From positions 7,440,001 to 7,504,000 of the forward strand of contig CAJFCV020000006.1 in the NCBI GenBank assembly GCA_904066235.2: DNA of 64,000 nt. Direction: 5' to 3'. How positions within the stretch are numbered: position 1 is the first letter of the stretch; each line of letters opens with the position of its first letter. Made by a program: the position numbers and the translations under genes. Below the pieces are notes generated by a model. That model was not told the DNA's origin. It did no database searches and was given only the letters and a program-made list of their open reading frames with translations. This document shows positions 11,799 through 23,973 of this stretch, one piece after another. Source of the DNA: Bursaphelenchus xylophilus (Eukaryota > Nematoda > Chromadorea > Rhabditida > Aphelenchoididae).

Positions 11799-12033
11799 AT
11801 TTTATTACCGTGTAGTAAAAGTACATGTGTTTGTACATATAAAAGCGAATAAAAATAAATCAAAGGCTAGAGAAGAAGGTATTGCCATTCAGTCGTACTT
11901 TAGTAAAGCATCTACAGTAATTATGGTTGGAACAAGAAGAACATGCGCAGAAAACCGGAGGAATATATATAACTCAATAAACATTTCGTATTTGCTCGTA
12001 GACAAGAGGCGATTGGGGCATTAAAAGTTGTTG

Positions 12034-12039
12034 TTTATT
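12034..12039 (-). terminator. Poly(A) signal of alr-1
   Basis: AATAAA occurs on the minus strand about 150 bases beyond the alr-1 stop. A plus-strand AATAAA for the upstream small gene is at about 11850, so the two genes are tail-to-tail with little spacer. Confidence 0.55.
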
Positions 12040-12186
12040 AGACACTTGGGCGAGACTTACAACTCTGAGATCCGAATCTCGACGCGGAACAAGATCTAGA
12101 CAGGTGGGGGTGATCGACGGAGACATGGACAACAAGATATAACATAGTTGGAGGATGTCTAGGGATCAATTCGTGGACTGGACCGA

Positions 12187-14191
12187 CTATTCCTGGACTG
12201 GAGAAGTCGTCCTGGATCTGGATTCATCTGTTTCGGAGACTTCCTTCTCTTCGTTCACTTCCTTTACCTCCTTGATCTCCTTTATTTCCTTTTCTTCACT
12301 CGGCTTTCCTTGATTTGCTGCCAGAAATGCATTCAAAAGATTGTTTGATCCATTCGTCGAAGGGGTCGATGTATTCGGAGTGCTGGATTCGCTCATTTGA
12401 CTTAACATCGAGGCAGAGGGAGGGAAAACAAAGGCCGATTGGGTGGCGGCAGAGGTCGGGGAAGAGGGGTTCATCTGTTTCTGCATCAAAAGGGAGTTCA
12501 GGAAGTAATTTGCGTATTGTTGTTGCTGGAAAAGAGCCTGGATCTGGCTAAACCCGTTATTGTTGTCCTTCTCGGCATCATTGGGACTATGAACCGAGGT
12601 CTTGTTCTCTTGATTCAGACCGGTCATGTTGAAATAGGGCATGTTCTCGAGGAAACTGGCTTGTTGGGCCAACATCCAGGCAGGATAGGAGGCCATCTGA
12701 GCGAGCGAAGGATGTGTTATGGCGCTCCCCGGGGGCGCATAGGGATGGCCGCTTGATCTCTCCTGCTTTCGATGTTTGGCACGACGATTCTGGAACCAAA
12801 CTTGGACTCGGGCTTCCTTCAGATCAAGTCGTTGGGCCAACTCTTCTCTAAAATAATATTGCTTTAGTCTATGATAACTGAAGAGTTTTTCTTCGATTTC
12901 CCCGCTGCTCATAATTTCAAAACGAAAAGTCAGACCTGCCATAAAACGGGCCGAGTCCATAAATCTGAGTCGGCAGGACAATTAGCGCGCCAAGGATAAC
13001 TAATTACCTTAATAGAGCGACAACCGTCCGCGCAACGTTGTCCAAAAAACATTGTCGGGCGGGGGAGGGAGGGGCAGGTGTCCCCGAAATGCGCGAGCGG
13101 TTCAATGCCTTTGATTTATTGGCTCCAGGTAACTTCCAGGCCCTTGTTTGCTCAGCAATAACTCCGGGCGATCGCTGCGACTATTACGATCACAGGCCGG
13201 AACCATGAGATACTGTATTCACTCTAATCCCATTAGCTATTCTTGACTTTTCGGCGGACAAATTGAATTACCCTAAGGGCGGCTTTCGGCCGACTCGCAG
13301 TTCCGGTAATTTTATCGCCGGTACTTTAATATTTGGCCCCAATGAAAACAATTCTTTGTCCTGGCCACCTTCTCCAATTACCATTCCTGGCCGGCGGTGT
13401 GCCCTTAATTAGCGCGTAAAATGCATAATTGCAAATTTCGGACCCCTTTTCGAATAATATCCGCTCTCAGATTAAATTGCGCATAATACACATTATACAT
13501 GGGCATATATGCCGCGACATGTAATGTATACTTAGGGAGAGGTAGGTGACTAAGAGGCCACGGAACAACGGATCAGGTATAATAACATAAAAAGCGAAAA
13601 ATAAGGCCAAATGTGGAGAAAGGACACACCTGGTGAAGATGTCTGGGTAGTGGGTGGTCATGAACACCTTCTCCAACTCATCCAACTGGTATCCAGTGTA
13701 AGTTGTCCTATATCTCCGTTGTTTCCTTCGACCGTGATCTAATTCTGAAGCAGTGGGAGATAGCCCTCCGTTGAAAGAATGAAGGCCATTGGTGTTATCC
13801 GGGGACAGCGACGGCAATTTTAGGGATCCAGAGCTGATCTGGGCATCTGCAATGACAATTTTCTTAGAAATAATAGATAATCAAGCTTTATATCATAGAT
13901 CAACATACCTGATGGGGATTGGGGATCTTCGTCCGGGATCGTATCGGTCTCGCTTTGTTTATCCACATCTTTTTTGTTATCCGAATTCTGAGTCAAAGAT
14001 TCGATTCCAAAATTGTTAAAGATCTTGGTGGCTTCAGAATTGGGGGAAGATTCTGGCTTCGGGCTATTCCCGAAAAGTTGAGCAAAGAGATCCGGGTTTT
14101 GCACTTGGTTATTCATATGATTCATGGCCATCAAAAGTTGCTGAATCGAGGCAAAGTCGGGAACCTGGGCAGGTTTATCTTCTTGTTTCAT
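12187..14191 (-). CDS. alr-1: Aristaless/Arx-type paired-like homeodomain factor
   Basis: Three exons: 13909-14191, 13630-13846, 12187-12847, giving 386 residues; introns are 62 and 782 bases and phases agree. The homeodomain is at about residues 137-196. It begins [20 protein letters not shown], is cut by an intron after IFTR, and ends with [18 protein letters not shown]. Glutamine at homeodomain position 50 (WFQNR) and the KQRRYRTT start are typical of the Aristaless/Arx class, as is the HPYAPP stretch directly after. Position 8 is Tyr where Phe is usual. The N-terminal part is polar. The C-terminal part is Gln/Asn/Ser-rich and ends in a Lys/Glu/Val-rich run ([13 protein letters not shown]). 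I see no OAR motif. The start at 14191 follows an acceptor near 14214; an in-frame upstream extension is possible. Known role: neuronal identity in nematodes. Confidence 0.92.
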
Positions 14192-17100
14192 TATTTCAGC
14201 CAGTTTGGAAACTAAAAAAAATCTTTAAAATTACAGAGAGATGATAAGAATCGCGCAAGATCAATTTCATAAAATCATCATAAAGATAAAATAAAAATAA
14301 TCGATCAATTCGACCGGTAATTAAAATAAATTTAATATTATGCCCCCAGGCGCCCGACGGTCAGTCGAGGTAAGATTTTCGCTCTCCCTGGATTTCCTGA
14401 ACAGGATTAGCCTTCCTTTGAGGCGGTGCGCCAATTTGGCCGAAGGGGCGTGGCCTCCGTCGGTGATTGGTCCGATTATTCGGGCTGACATAAACGAGAA
14501 AAGGTGAATTAAATAAGAATGAGACGGCGAGAAAATTTTTGAAATAGCCTCATAGAGTACATTAAAAGGTGGAGACGTCAGAAAAGAGACAATTTTAGAT
14601 ATAAGGGGCGCAGAACGGCAGAGCAGGGCGAGGAAAGAAAGGGTTGAAGAGACGGAAATTATTCATTAAGAAAGATGCAGGCAAATGGAGAAGACGAGAC
14701 GATACACAAAATTATAGGGACGACGTTGCAGGAACCGTTAAGCCATCAAATCTGCGTCACAAGGTGTTAAAAGATGATATGGAACACTCCCTCTACATCA
14801 CCGGATTAGCCGGGAATAGCCGAGAGAACCGGGATGGAGAAGGAAATCGTTGGACATCGTCATTAAAGTATTTATAAAAAGGAAAGGCGGGGACAAAGAC
14901 CTGTTCCGAGGATGACATAATCGAGATGATGTAATTGCAAGTAATGTGTACAAAGTAACATTAAGCGAGCGATGACCTGAGGCCATGGTCAGTGGATGTC
15001 CCGCAAGTCCTGCCACCTGTCCTGATTAGTGGATTCGGCTAATTTGGAGGGCATTCAGCTCCGATATTTGTGGACATCGCACCTGATGCCAGCGGGTTTT
15101 TGACGTCGTTTCGGCTCTCTTAATCAGAGCATTCTCACTCGGATTAAATTTCGTCGAAATATTTGCTAAAGGGAGCTGAATGACGTCCCGTGCTTAATTG
15201 GACAAGAATCTTCGAAGACGCATAAATATTAATCATTACGACCATTCGGGAAACTCATTACAACCAAGACTACCCCTTCTTTATTGAAAATAAATGACAG
15301 TGAAGGATTTCCAAACACGATGGACATGTCTATCATCCAATATCAAGAACAACAACCCCTCTACTCTTGTATAATTGCCTAATATTCGATTTGAAGACAC
15401 TTAAGGGCGCTTTAATAAACGCGCGACTCTTTGCCCAAAAGAGATTTAATATTTTGGAGCAATTAGCGGTTCTTGCACTCTCGGAAGGCCAAATAACGCC
15501 CCTGGCCATTCTTTTATTAAGTCCGACAAAATTAATAAAAGATCGAAGGAATTTCATATATTATGTAGTTAGGGGGAATGGGCGGTTAAGGCGTTAGAGT
15601 ACAGTAAGCTGAGACATATCAGACAAACTTTGAATTACAGTAATTTAGGAAAAGAGCTGTTAAAAAAGAAAACACCCTGATCTACACAAAAAGGGTCTAC
15701 TACGGGTGTTATAATCGACAGACTTAATGGCGGCATCTCTTTGAATAATCGAATTCCCGAGATCCCAATTGAAACTTGATGCCCGACTGATCAAAAAGTT
15801 TGCGGCGCGAATTTACTGCCAAATTATGCAATCATTTAGGGGCATCTGGCCAGAATATTTACTGAGGACGGTCTCCAAAATGAATTAGATTTGCAGCCAT
15901 TAAGCGATTACGATTACGCAATAATAGTTTTATCGAAATCAATCGCATGGTAATTAAGCGATCGTATGTTCCCGTAGATGTAATTGGCGGAAATCAGAAG
16001 GGACCGACTTTTGACAGGTGTGAGAACAGTTAGACTACCAGTGGGATGGCGGTAGGCCTTTAATGAAGCGGAAAATGAAAATGGTAAGGGTTAAAAAACA
16101 CACAAAGATATACGCCTATCACCTAGGAATCGATGTCGTATTAAATCACCATGCCCACCAGACACCTCCCTCCCCGAATCAGGCGCGTGAAGAGCCCGAA
16201 ACAAGCGCAACACTTTAACCCAGGGACCCGAGACCGTTCGTTTGTCTGTTTAATAAACCTCGACATCGATTTCTTAAACACATATAGAACAAACTAACAT
16301 GTTGACTCTCGAGGAGGGGAGAAGGAAGAGTTATGATAAGACCAAAGCCGATTATTAACGGCGCAAAAACGCGCAAACTTGATTATTATTAAGAACCGAG
16401 GAAAGTGAGAAAAACTGATGATAATAATGATTAGCCGATTGTCTTGAAGGACGGACCGGCTCTTTTCCGGCCCAGGGCACGTCAATCAGCCATGGAGCCG
16501 ATCATGAGGCCCCGCGGGTCGATCAGCTGAGAGGTCGACTCATCGAGCCCTTATCGTTTTATTATTGCGGCGTTCCAATTTCGCCAATTAGCTTATCAGC
16601 TGGCGCTGTTCCAGTCCCACCTGGTACGAAATAAAAAGAAGGAAGGGGACTGTCAAGACAGAGTCCTCATCAAGCCTTCAAAAAGTCCCGGACTCTTCAT
16701 CGCGTATTAATTCAATATTGCCCGTTAAACACGCGACCTCTTCTCTGGTTACATACACATCAGAAGGCCATTCGTCAGGTCCCTAATTGGTGTTCCTAAT
16801 GCATTCAACTCAGCTGCGCGATAAATATGAGCAGACTGGCTGCAGAGAGGCCCACGGAGTTGCTGGAAAAAAGGATGACTGAATCGAATTTTACTGATCT
16901 TGAACCCCTATTTCATAATTGTACGACCACAAAAAATCGCTTAGAGGCAATTTTTTCACGCCCATTTTAATTAATAATCCTAAGCTTGCCATCGCTACAG
17001 AGCGTTTCTGAAATAATTCCCATAGAAAGATTGTTGCCCTAAGGATAAGAATCTGAATGGGAAGGGCAATTAACCGAAGAAAGGGTGAAGGGAAAAAGAT

Positions 17101-20100
17101 GGCAATATTTACAGAGATTCCATTTCCACAGAACCGAATTAAGTCAAGGTTTGGAGGGGGGTAGGTCATGAGTCAGGGAAATAAATTATGAAAACAGCGC
17201 CCCTTATCAGCGCCCGGTCGATCCGATTAGGGGCCCAGTCGATGGATGGGCGCAGGCCATAAATAATTGTTTATTCGGCCGCACCTTCCCGTCATTAGGA
17301 ATGCAGAGAAGGTAAAATAATTATGTCCTGAGGGGAATTGATTTATACGGCGACAAAGAGACACGGCCAATTAATCCAATTTTGGAACGAAAGCCCGGCC
17401 ACGAAAGGGATGACACCAACCAAAACAATTATATTCGTAATGCCCCTGTAAATGGCGGCGTCTGTACTGTAAAGTGGACATTCCCATCCATCCAAAATCG
17501 GGCTAATCCACCGTGATCTACAACATGCGCGGCGCGATGAGTAAAGAGAGCAGGATTCAGAGATTACTAATAGGTTTCATCTACAATAACCCCATGACCA
17601 TCCAAATATATTATATTACACACTCCTAGATCAGAAAATCTGCTCGACTAAACCAATCTTATAAATGAATGATGCTCGTGGACAATTTGCATCCATCCTC
17701 CTTCAACAGTGACACAACTACAAGCGTCATGGCATCCATTGACACGCCTCGGAGTGTGAACTTGTTGTTCATGTCTGTAAGTACACAATCACTAACATAA
17801 TCGTCGCCTGGAGTAATTAATAGACATATATTTTGACACGACTCGTCAAGATGGAGACGGAGATGTTACCGCGGGGAGAAATGGAGACATGGACACGGTT
17901 GTGCAACAGGGTTATGAAACCGGCGTCAAATTTTAAATATGGATTTGAGGTGGGAAGAAACATTTGCTCTTACGCAAAACAATCCACGAATTTTGCAAAA
18001 TCTGAGACATTACTTTTAGTTTGAAAAGCGGTCCCAAATACGCAGAACGTAGCAGAATAATCAAATCTAAATATTATTCCGGGTAGAGAAAATTGTTTAA
18101 AAGAGACCATAACAAGACGAATGTCCTGGGATTCGAGTTTGGGAGGTATAATTGTTTTCCGGTGGAGTCGCAAACCCGGTTTTTCTCAGCGAGTTAAAGA
18201 TTCGAGGCCGGAAATCAGCCGAGAATGGATGAGATCCGCAGATTGAATAATCGACAACAATGAGGAATACAGGAGAGTAAACAGACAGCCCATTAATGGG
18301 CTTATGCACGACCTTATTTTGGAGATTATTCAATCCAGAAAAGGGGGTATCCTTCAGAAAATCCAACCCATGCAACTAGACTACTGTTCATCGTACTCCC
18401 ATTGCCTCAACCCATACTCTGAAAGTTCTGCAACCTCCAAACCATTTGTGTCTAACATAATATGCCTGATCCCTCCGATTTCTTCCATCAACTCAATTTT
18501 ACAGTAAATTGGGGCACTTAATCTTATAATTACTTAAATACTTTCTCTGCGGCGTCCATCGATCCGAGTTGTAATTGATCCTCGGAGGGAGCAGGCCCCG
18601 AACAAACCCCGATTTCCAACTTGATTAAAGTCGTTTTGACGCCCCGAAAGGCGCTTATCGTTTCTGAGGCTACAGTATCCTAGAGGGGATGATCAAACAA
18701 AAAATAAATCAACTTTTCGCCTCAATTTGAAAATAATTCTTCAAAATAAATTGAATCTGTCAGAAAGGAGAAGGGAATATTACAATTACTCATTAAGGAC
18801 GGGAATCATCGCCTCAGGGAAACATCATTAATTCTAATTGTTAATGATTGAAAGATGCTCCGTGGAGATGGTACGGCTGTAAGAAAAGAGGAATGGAATG
18901 ATACACGGGATGGTTTCATGATGATACGAGATCCTGCGTTACTATTGTCAAAAAGCGAAAAAATAAAGCATTTACACAAAAAAAACATTGGTGTAACATC
19001 TAAAGGTAATGTAGACGTCGGAACTGGTCTTCCTTAATTGAGCTGAGAGCTAAGCCTCTTATCTCTATGATCCCCGAACATAAACTTTATCAACCACCGA
19101 CCTCCCAAAACTATTAACTGGTTGAGAGAAAGGACTTGATGAAATTTATCAGAACCAAAAAAGTGATCAGACGAGCTAAAAATAACACTGTAAGTGGGAA
19201 TGGAATCAATTAAGAAAGTTTTCCTTTGACCTCTGACTTGTGTGTATCCTCGTGATCCCCTTCGCCCCCTCCCTTTTAATAATAATGATCCACAATTGAC
19301 ATTAGAAGAGAATCATTCGAACTTGGCCCAAAACTCGGCCAATTGGATTCCGCCCTCCGAGAAGTCCTTAAGCCAATTGTCCGCCCCACTTCTTCTTCAT
19401 TCTACAGTACCCCATCAAGAGGGCCCGCCGCTCTCTCTATAGTTATGTGTTGGCCGATCGCCCTGGCCGGTCATTCCGAGGATTAATTCAGCGCTTTATA
19501 AGGATTTATATGAAGGATTCGATTAGAAGGCGGAGGATCAAAGAGTGGAGGTGTTTGATAAAAGATTCGAGGGGATCAACAAACAGCGGGCAACAGATCG
19601 TACTCAAATATTGATGAACAACATAAAAACTGCGCCTCCACATTCATTTTCTCCAAATTGGTGTCTTCAGAAAAAGAAAGAAAAGGCCAAAATGAGTTTG
19701 AAGCGACCCTCGAGATAAACATTAAAATCGCATTGATTAAAAATGCAGGGTTCCTTGAGTAAATAATCTGATCTCTATAGTAAAACATTGCAGGATCTAA
19801 CACCGGTCATTCATTCCCATTAGTCCCGAATTAAAGAGGAACATATAAAAGTTCGACAGATGACATTTGAAGGTCCCTTGACGGAGCCGTCTTTCAAATG
19901 ATAATTCCTTGGCCACGCTTCCCACCCTTAAAAGCCCCTCCTTCTGAAGAGACACGGAACATTTGAATTTCGATGAATAAGATTATTTCCCACCCAAATG
20001 AGTTGACTTAAAATCAGTGAGTAATGAGTAATGTGCGCCGTTTTTGGGTGGATTGTTTTGGGAAAGAAACAATCTCCAAGTAAATGCACCACTTCCGAGT

Positions 20101-22035
20101 CCCCTGAATTACATTTTCCGCTGACGATGATGAATTTCAATATTTTTGACGGGGGATTATTCCCGAAATTGGTTAAAAGTCATAAAATAAAAAGGACTTC
20201 GGAAGTTGTCAAGAGAGTCCGCCGCCGAACCCAAAATTATGTCCCAATGTTATGTTGCTAACCCTATAGTATTGGACATTTTTTTATACAAAAAAGTGAA
20301 ACGACAACGATCGCCCTCTCATCCGTATGTGAGCCATCGGTTGTTCCACAAATATATCATCCCTTATTTGGGGTTATTACTCCCCAGCGGCCCCAATTGT
20401 CCCGCTGCAAACCGCACTTAATAAGTGTGGCGGAAACCCGCCTTCTCTTGGGGAAATTTGAGGTCGGGGACAAAAAGCAACAGCCACCCTTAAAGCCATT
20501 TACACTTCCGGAACGCAATCGAATAAAAACAAGGGCATCATGGAGACAATCGATCTCCCGTCGAGTCGATTGGCCCAAATCAAACAGGCGGCACTTGAGA
20601 TCCTTAATGAATAAGATCAAGGATTCGATAGCTGGGGCTTAAGTGGACTCAGAACAGGGTCAATCGGGACATGTTATATTAATCATGTGCCCAATCAAGT
20701 CGTAAACACGGGTCGATCATGATTGTTGACATAGCCGCCCCTTTACGATCCGAGAACATAATCCCGGGTAATAAAATTTATATGAATTTGGAATTCCGGT
20801 TTAGTGGATTACTGTGCTCAAACAGTCCATGATCGGCTTTTACGAGACCGTCCAAAACAAACGGCTCATCCCGAAAAGAGAGGAAATATATTAAACTGAA
20901 TCAGCATCCACAAAAGGGGGATCCAAAAAGTGATGACAGTAATCGAATTCGAATAAAACCGCTGAACGGATCGAGAGAAGGCAGCCTGGTTAATATCTGA
21001 AATGAATGCAATTTGGTCGCTCTAACCAGCCATTAACAATTATTCAGCCCTTCATGCTCAATAAAATTTGAGAAAGAATTCGAAAAGAATCCACCCCAAT
21101 TGGCAGCCTCGTAACGGTCCAGGTGAAAGGGTGCATATCAAGGTAAAAAGTATTTAAATTCCCGTGGGAACGAAATTAAAGAGACAAGGCTAATCACCCA
21201 ATTAACCGGACAAGCCATTCACAGCGACTGCTCCTGAATGAACGACATCCTGACGACAGGAAGAGAGGGGACTCTAAGTTACAAGTAGGGCATGCTAATC
21301 AATTAAAAAGGGAGTACTGTAAAGACATTCCGATGGGGAATGTGATCCCTCGAAGACACCAATTACCTTTCTCCTCATCTCAACTCATTTAAATAAAACG
21401 ACGCTGCCCAAATTAATGTGCCGTGATCTAAATCGCCCAAATTAACGGCAGGCATAGTGGTGATCAAGGTGGAGGTGAAGGGGCCGTTAGACTCAGCCAT
21501 CTGGAGAGTCCATTCAGCCTTAATGGAGCTGCAGATACCACATTATTGCCCTCTCCCTGCCCGCACCGGCCCATCCCATAAACCGGCCTTCAATTACAGC
21601 ACGTGCCACTTGAAATCATATTATTCCAGGACCTTTGTGATATCATAAAGCCAAATTTTATGAACAATCTGGCCTTATGGCTCCCGGATCTGGACCGCAA
21701 TCTCCGCTCCGTCGTATAATTAAATTATAGCAATCGTTAGATGAAATTTTAAGAAAAAACAGCCCCGGCCAAAAGGAATACATATTCGAAAGATATCAGG
21801 AAATCAGAAAAAGAACCAATATGCAAATACCATCTCCAAATAAGCCTATATAACGCTGAGAAGGGATTGAGAAGTCTACGTCAATCACTAAGACAATATA
21901 CATTAGAGGAGTCCATAAAAGATATTGTTTAAACAATTATTCATCTCCATCCAAGATCAAGGTGAGAGAGATTCGAATGGAAATTAAGCCAGTCATCCTG
22001 AAATCCAGGACAATCTATTAACCGAGAATCATTTA

Positions 22036-22308
22036 ATGGAGAGAGGGTTCAAAAAGAAATGGGTAATCCTTAATCCGGCTCAACTCGAAAGGAAAGTAAT
22101 CGACCCGATCGCCCCATACATGACTCCCCTCTCCACATTCCTGGACAAACATATTCGTATTCCCTACTTACAAGTCTTCAAACTACTCTACTCAACTCAA
22201 CATTACAACGCTGATCCTGAGGCTGTCACTAATCGAATTAACCCGGACATGATTCCCTCCAATTTGTGGCCACAAAACATCCTTCGAAGAAACTTGTCAG
22301 CCTTGTAA
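22036..22308 (+). CDS. Doubtful 90-residue open frame
   Basis: An ATG-started frame encodes 90 residues of mixed composition, beginning MERGFKKKWVILNPAQLERK and ending RRNLSAL. It contains no signal peptide, membrane segment or domain that I recognise. There is no clear splice acceptor at its start and no poly(A) signal close behind. It is listed because it stands out from the surrounding frames, but chance is the simplest explanation. Confidence 0.2.
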   Translation: MERGFKKKWVILNPAQLERKVIDPIAPYMTPLSTFLDKHIRIPYLQVFKLLYSTQHYNADPEAVTNRINPDMIPSNLWPQNILRRNLSAL

Positions 22309-22741
22309 TAAGTGACAGAGCCTGACAACTAAACGCTCAGGTCCTTAGGACACCGGCGGAAATCATATCCGGTCCTAATTCGATGAGGCATAACCGAATT
22401 GGATTTGATTATCCGACCGCGAACCGACGTTTCTACTGTTACGGTAAACTCCAATTTGTAAAGTCGAATAAAATAATTTCCTCGGCCCTGAGGCGAAGCC
22501 GATTAAAGCATTAAGTCGTTAAGACGGCTCCTAATTTGAATCTTATTTTTGGATGGGTCCAATAAATCTTACAACTTAAGGCCAGAAAATGGGAATCGTG
22601 GCCACCGTTTGGCCCTCAGAATGCGAATTGAGAAGCCGCTTTTGAGGTGGAAAGGGTGAATAAAAAGTAACAGATCTGGATGAGAATACCTTTCAAAAAC
22701 ACTTCTTTTATTCCAGTTTAAAGGGAATTACTGTATCAGTC

Positions 22742-22864
22742 TGTCGGGAAAATAACGGCGGGTCGTCGCAGCAAGGTATTTTCATCTCGTCGAAAAAGGG
22801 TGCAGTGAAAATCTCCAGCTTCGGCAGCCGTCGCAAAGGGCGACCCGCCGTTATTTTCCCGACA
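22742..22864. repeat. 123-base inverted-repeat element
   Basis: A perfect 24-base inverted repeat, beginning TGTCGGGAAAATAACGGCGG on each strand, encloses about 75 bases. The size and perfect termini suggest a small MITE-like element. I could not see a convincing target duplication at its borders. Confidence 0.75.
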
Positions 22865-23886
22865 TAGTGATAGCGAACAGTAAGATAATATAATACCTTG
22901 TTCCAGACTGAGGTTGATTCCAAAAAGTATTCGTCATTTGTTGTGGAAGTAATTAAATGTCCTACCGTAACCTCGCACTCTTCCGCCTTCCAAAAACAAC
23001 TCCTCGAAGCACACTCATTAATCATTTGTCAACCAAATAATTACTCCTACAGTACAATCGCCCGGGGACACCGCCATTAAATTTCATTCTTTTAATTTCG
23101 TAAAACTACTTAAGAATTATTTGGGCTTCAAATCAAAATTCGTTGAAGCCGAAACGCCGCTGCGAATGCAATTTCGGCCACTTTTGGTTCAATGCCTGCG
23201 GGCATTGGAGAACGGAAACGCACGCTCCAATTTTTTGTTTGAGGGACCCTGAGGGCTTTTAACGCGCCCAAATTGCCTTATTTGTTTTAAGACGATGATG
23301 GGCCATATTGGGGCAATTAGTTTCAAAAGAATTCAATCCCAGCCGCCGACGCACCTTCAGAAGCCTTGTTAAGAAAATTATTTCTTTAAGCGGCGGAAGT
23401 TGGCGGGTTACTGTAGTCGGAGGAAGGGTCAATTAGAATGACAATTAAAGAGAAACTAGTTAAACAATACAACTCGAACTACAGTAAATTATTTATAAAT
23501 AAAAGAAAAACATTTCTCTCCTTTCTAAAAACAAAAGTAGACGAGTAGCTAGTTGTTAGTCACCCCTCAGATCAGGCAAATCTTTTATGAAGAGTCCATA
23601 AAGAAAGGAACCGCCAGTCCAGCCGATCAGCCCAGTCATAAGCAGCATCGCTCCGAGAATTCATAATCGAAGGCGAATGCAAATGAGTAAAAAGGTTAGT
23701 GCGCACAACATTTCATGGCCATGTTCTCGGCAAAAAACATTTCCAAGACAAAAGAAACAAAACTTTGCGAATAGATGTGAGAAAAGCAACAATAAGATAA
23801 TGGAAGGTGGAACGGGAAGGATGGGCCCAATTTTGCAACTATTATTTTATACTTAAGTTTCCACCCGCCTAACCGATATCTTCAAT

Positions 23887-23892
23887 TTTATT
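23887..23892 (-). terminator. Poly(A) signal of tmc-1
   Basis: AATAAA occurs on the minus strand about 85 bases beyond the tmc-1 stop at 23974. Confidence 0.6.
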
Positions 23893-23973
23893 CATAGAAT
23901 TTTATCGACCGAAAGAAAACAAGTGAAAATTGTTTAAACAAAATAACAGTAACGAACCATATACCTTGAAAGA

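Larger units (their letters stand above)
14215..23885. other. 9.7 kb gene-poor interval upstream of alr-1
   Basis: I find no gene I can support. The interval is rich in ATTA/TAAT cores (for example CCAATTAATCC near 17370 and many AATTAA runs), the core bound by homeodomain proteins, and is less AT-skewed than the repeat-rich flanks. Frames of 60-92 codons occur on both strands with no splice signals or domain. One, 22036-22308 (+), has a balanced composition and an ATG but no recognisable family. The position between alr-1 (leftward) and tmc-1 (leftward, tail here) makes the left part likely alr-1 regulatory DNA; this is inference. Confidence 0.5.

Noticed and set aside
12315..12799. Plus-strand and second minus-strand frames inside the alr-1 last exon
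   Set aside because: They are shadows of the Gln/Ser-rich alr-1 coding sequence.
15333..15597. Open frames on both strands
   Set aside because: Symmetric openness, no splice signals and no domain.
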